From: Polynucleobacter sp.
GTDB lineage: Bacteria; Pseudomonadota; Gammaproteobacteria; Burkholderiales; Burkholderiaceae
Length of the DNA stretch: 37,874 bases
Direction of reading: 5' to 3'
Assembly (NCBI GenBank): GCA_008015455.1
Contig: SSFP01000136.1
Coordinates: 1-37,874 of the forward strand
Position 1 is the stretch's first letter. Every line of letters begins with the position of its first letter. Under the pieces are notes generated by a model, which made no database searches, was not told the origin of the DNA, and worked only from the letters and a program-made list of their open reading frames with translations. A program made the position numbers and the translations under genes. Positions 37,785 to 37,874 of the stretch are shown piece by piece.

Positions 37785-37874
37785 ATGAATATCAAAAAAC
37801 GTTTATCACTCGCTCAAATCAAACGCCAAGCACTATTAAAGGCAGGGATAGCTCCAAGCTCTTATGGAGAAAAG
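37785..37874 (+). CDS. Unidentified ORF, cut by the window end
   Basis: Thirty codons from an ATG at 37785, starting MNIKKRLSLAQIKRQALLKAG and staying open to the edge. The segment is rich in basic residues. I do not recognise the family. A candidate -10 TATGAT (37773-37778) ends six bases before the ATG, so +1 would be the ATG itself; there is no Shine-Dalgarno sequence and no clear -35. It follows the pntB terminator, so it would be a separate transcription unit. It may not be a real gene. Confidence 0.4.
   Translation, partial: MNIKKRLSLAQIKRQALLKAGIAPSSYGEK

Overview
The window is compact core chromosome from a betaproteobacterium of the order Burkholderiales. I infer a Polynucleobacter-like freshwater lineage from the moderate GC, the very tight gene packing, and the gene orders hrcA/nadK-recN and recG-oxyR-ubiA. 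No mobile element, tRNA, rRNA, CRISPR array or foreign-looking island was seen. No gene-free stretch exceeds 200 bases.

Layout. 1-3512: hrcA (minus, cut by the window edge), divergent from nadK-recN. 3498-6305: glnE on the minus strand, overlapping the end of recN. 6350-12752: a probable operon of a YhdP/AsmA-like giant, a nitrilase-family amidase and tldD. 12753-14071: an aromatic-amino-acid attenuator and the DAHP synthase gene aroG. 14119-14685 (minus): cobalamin adenosyltransferase. 14733-20165: glycolate oxidase glcDEF, then yggS and proC. 20166-24007 (minus): recG-oxyR-ubiA. 24040-29447: queA-tgt-yajC-secD-secF. 29517-32760 (minus): purB-waaA and aroQ. 32840-33451: a glutathione S-transferase-like gene. 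33492-34616 (minus): mnmA. 34770-37674: the split transhydrogenase genes pntAA-pntAB-pntB. A cut-off ORF starts at 37785.

The genes serve housekeeping roles. These are heat-shock repression, NADP and NADPH supply (nadK, pnt), DNA repair (recN, recG), nitrogen control (glnE), envelope lipid and LPS work (yhdP, waaA), protein export (yajC-secDF), tRNA modification (queA, tgt, mnmA), shikimate pathway steps 1 and 3 (aroG, aroQ), and use of glycolate, a common algal exudate in fresh water.

The most interesting element is upstream of aroG. A 25-codon leader peptide at 12787-12864 has seven consecutive aromatic residues (YFFYFWF). It is followed by competing RNA strands and an intrinsic terminator before a strong aroG ribosome site. 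The predicted promoter places +1 exactly on the A of the leader ATG, so the leader mRNA is probably leaderless. A second notable structure is the 46-bp hrcA/nadK gap, where two face-to-face promoters share their -10 and -35 elements and both messages would have almost no 5' UTR. Everything here is read by eye from sequence; no search or folding program was run.
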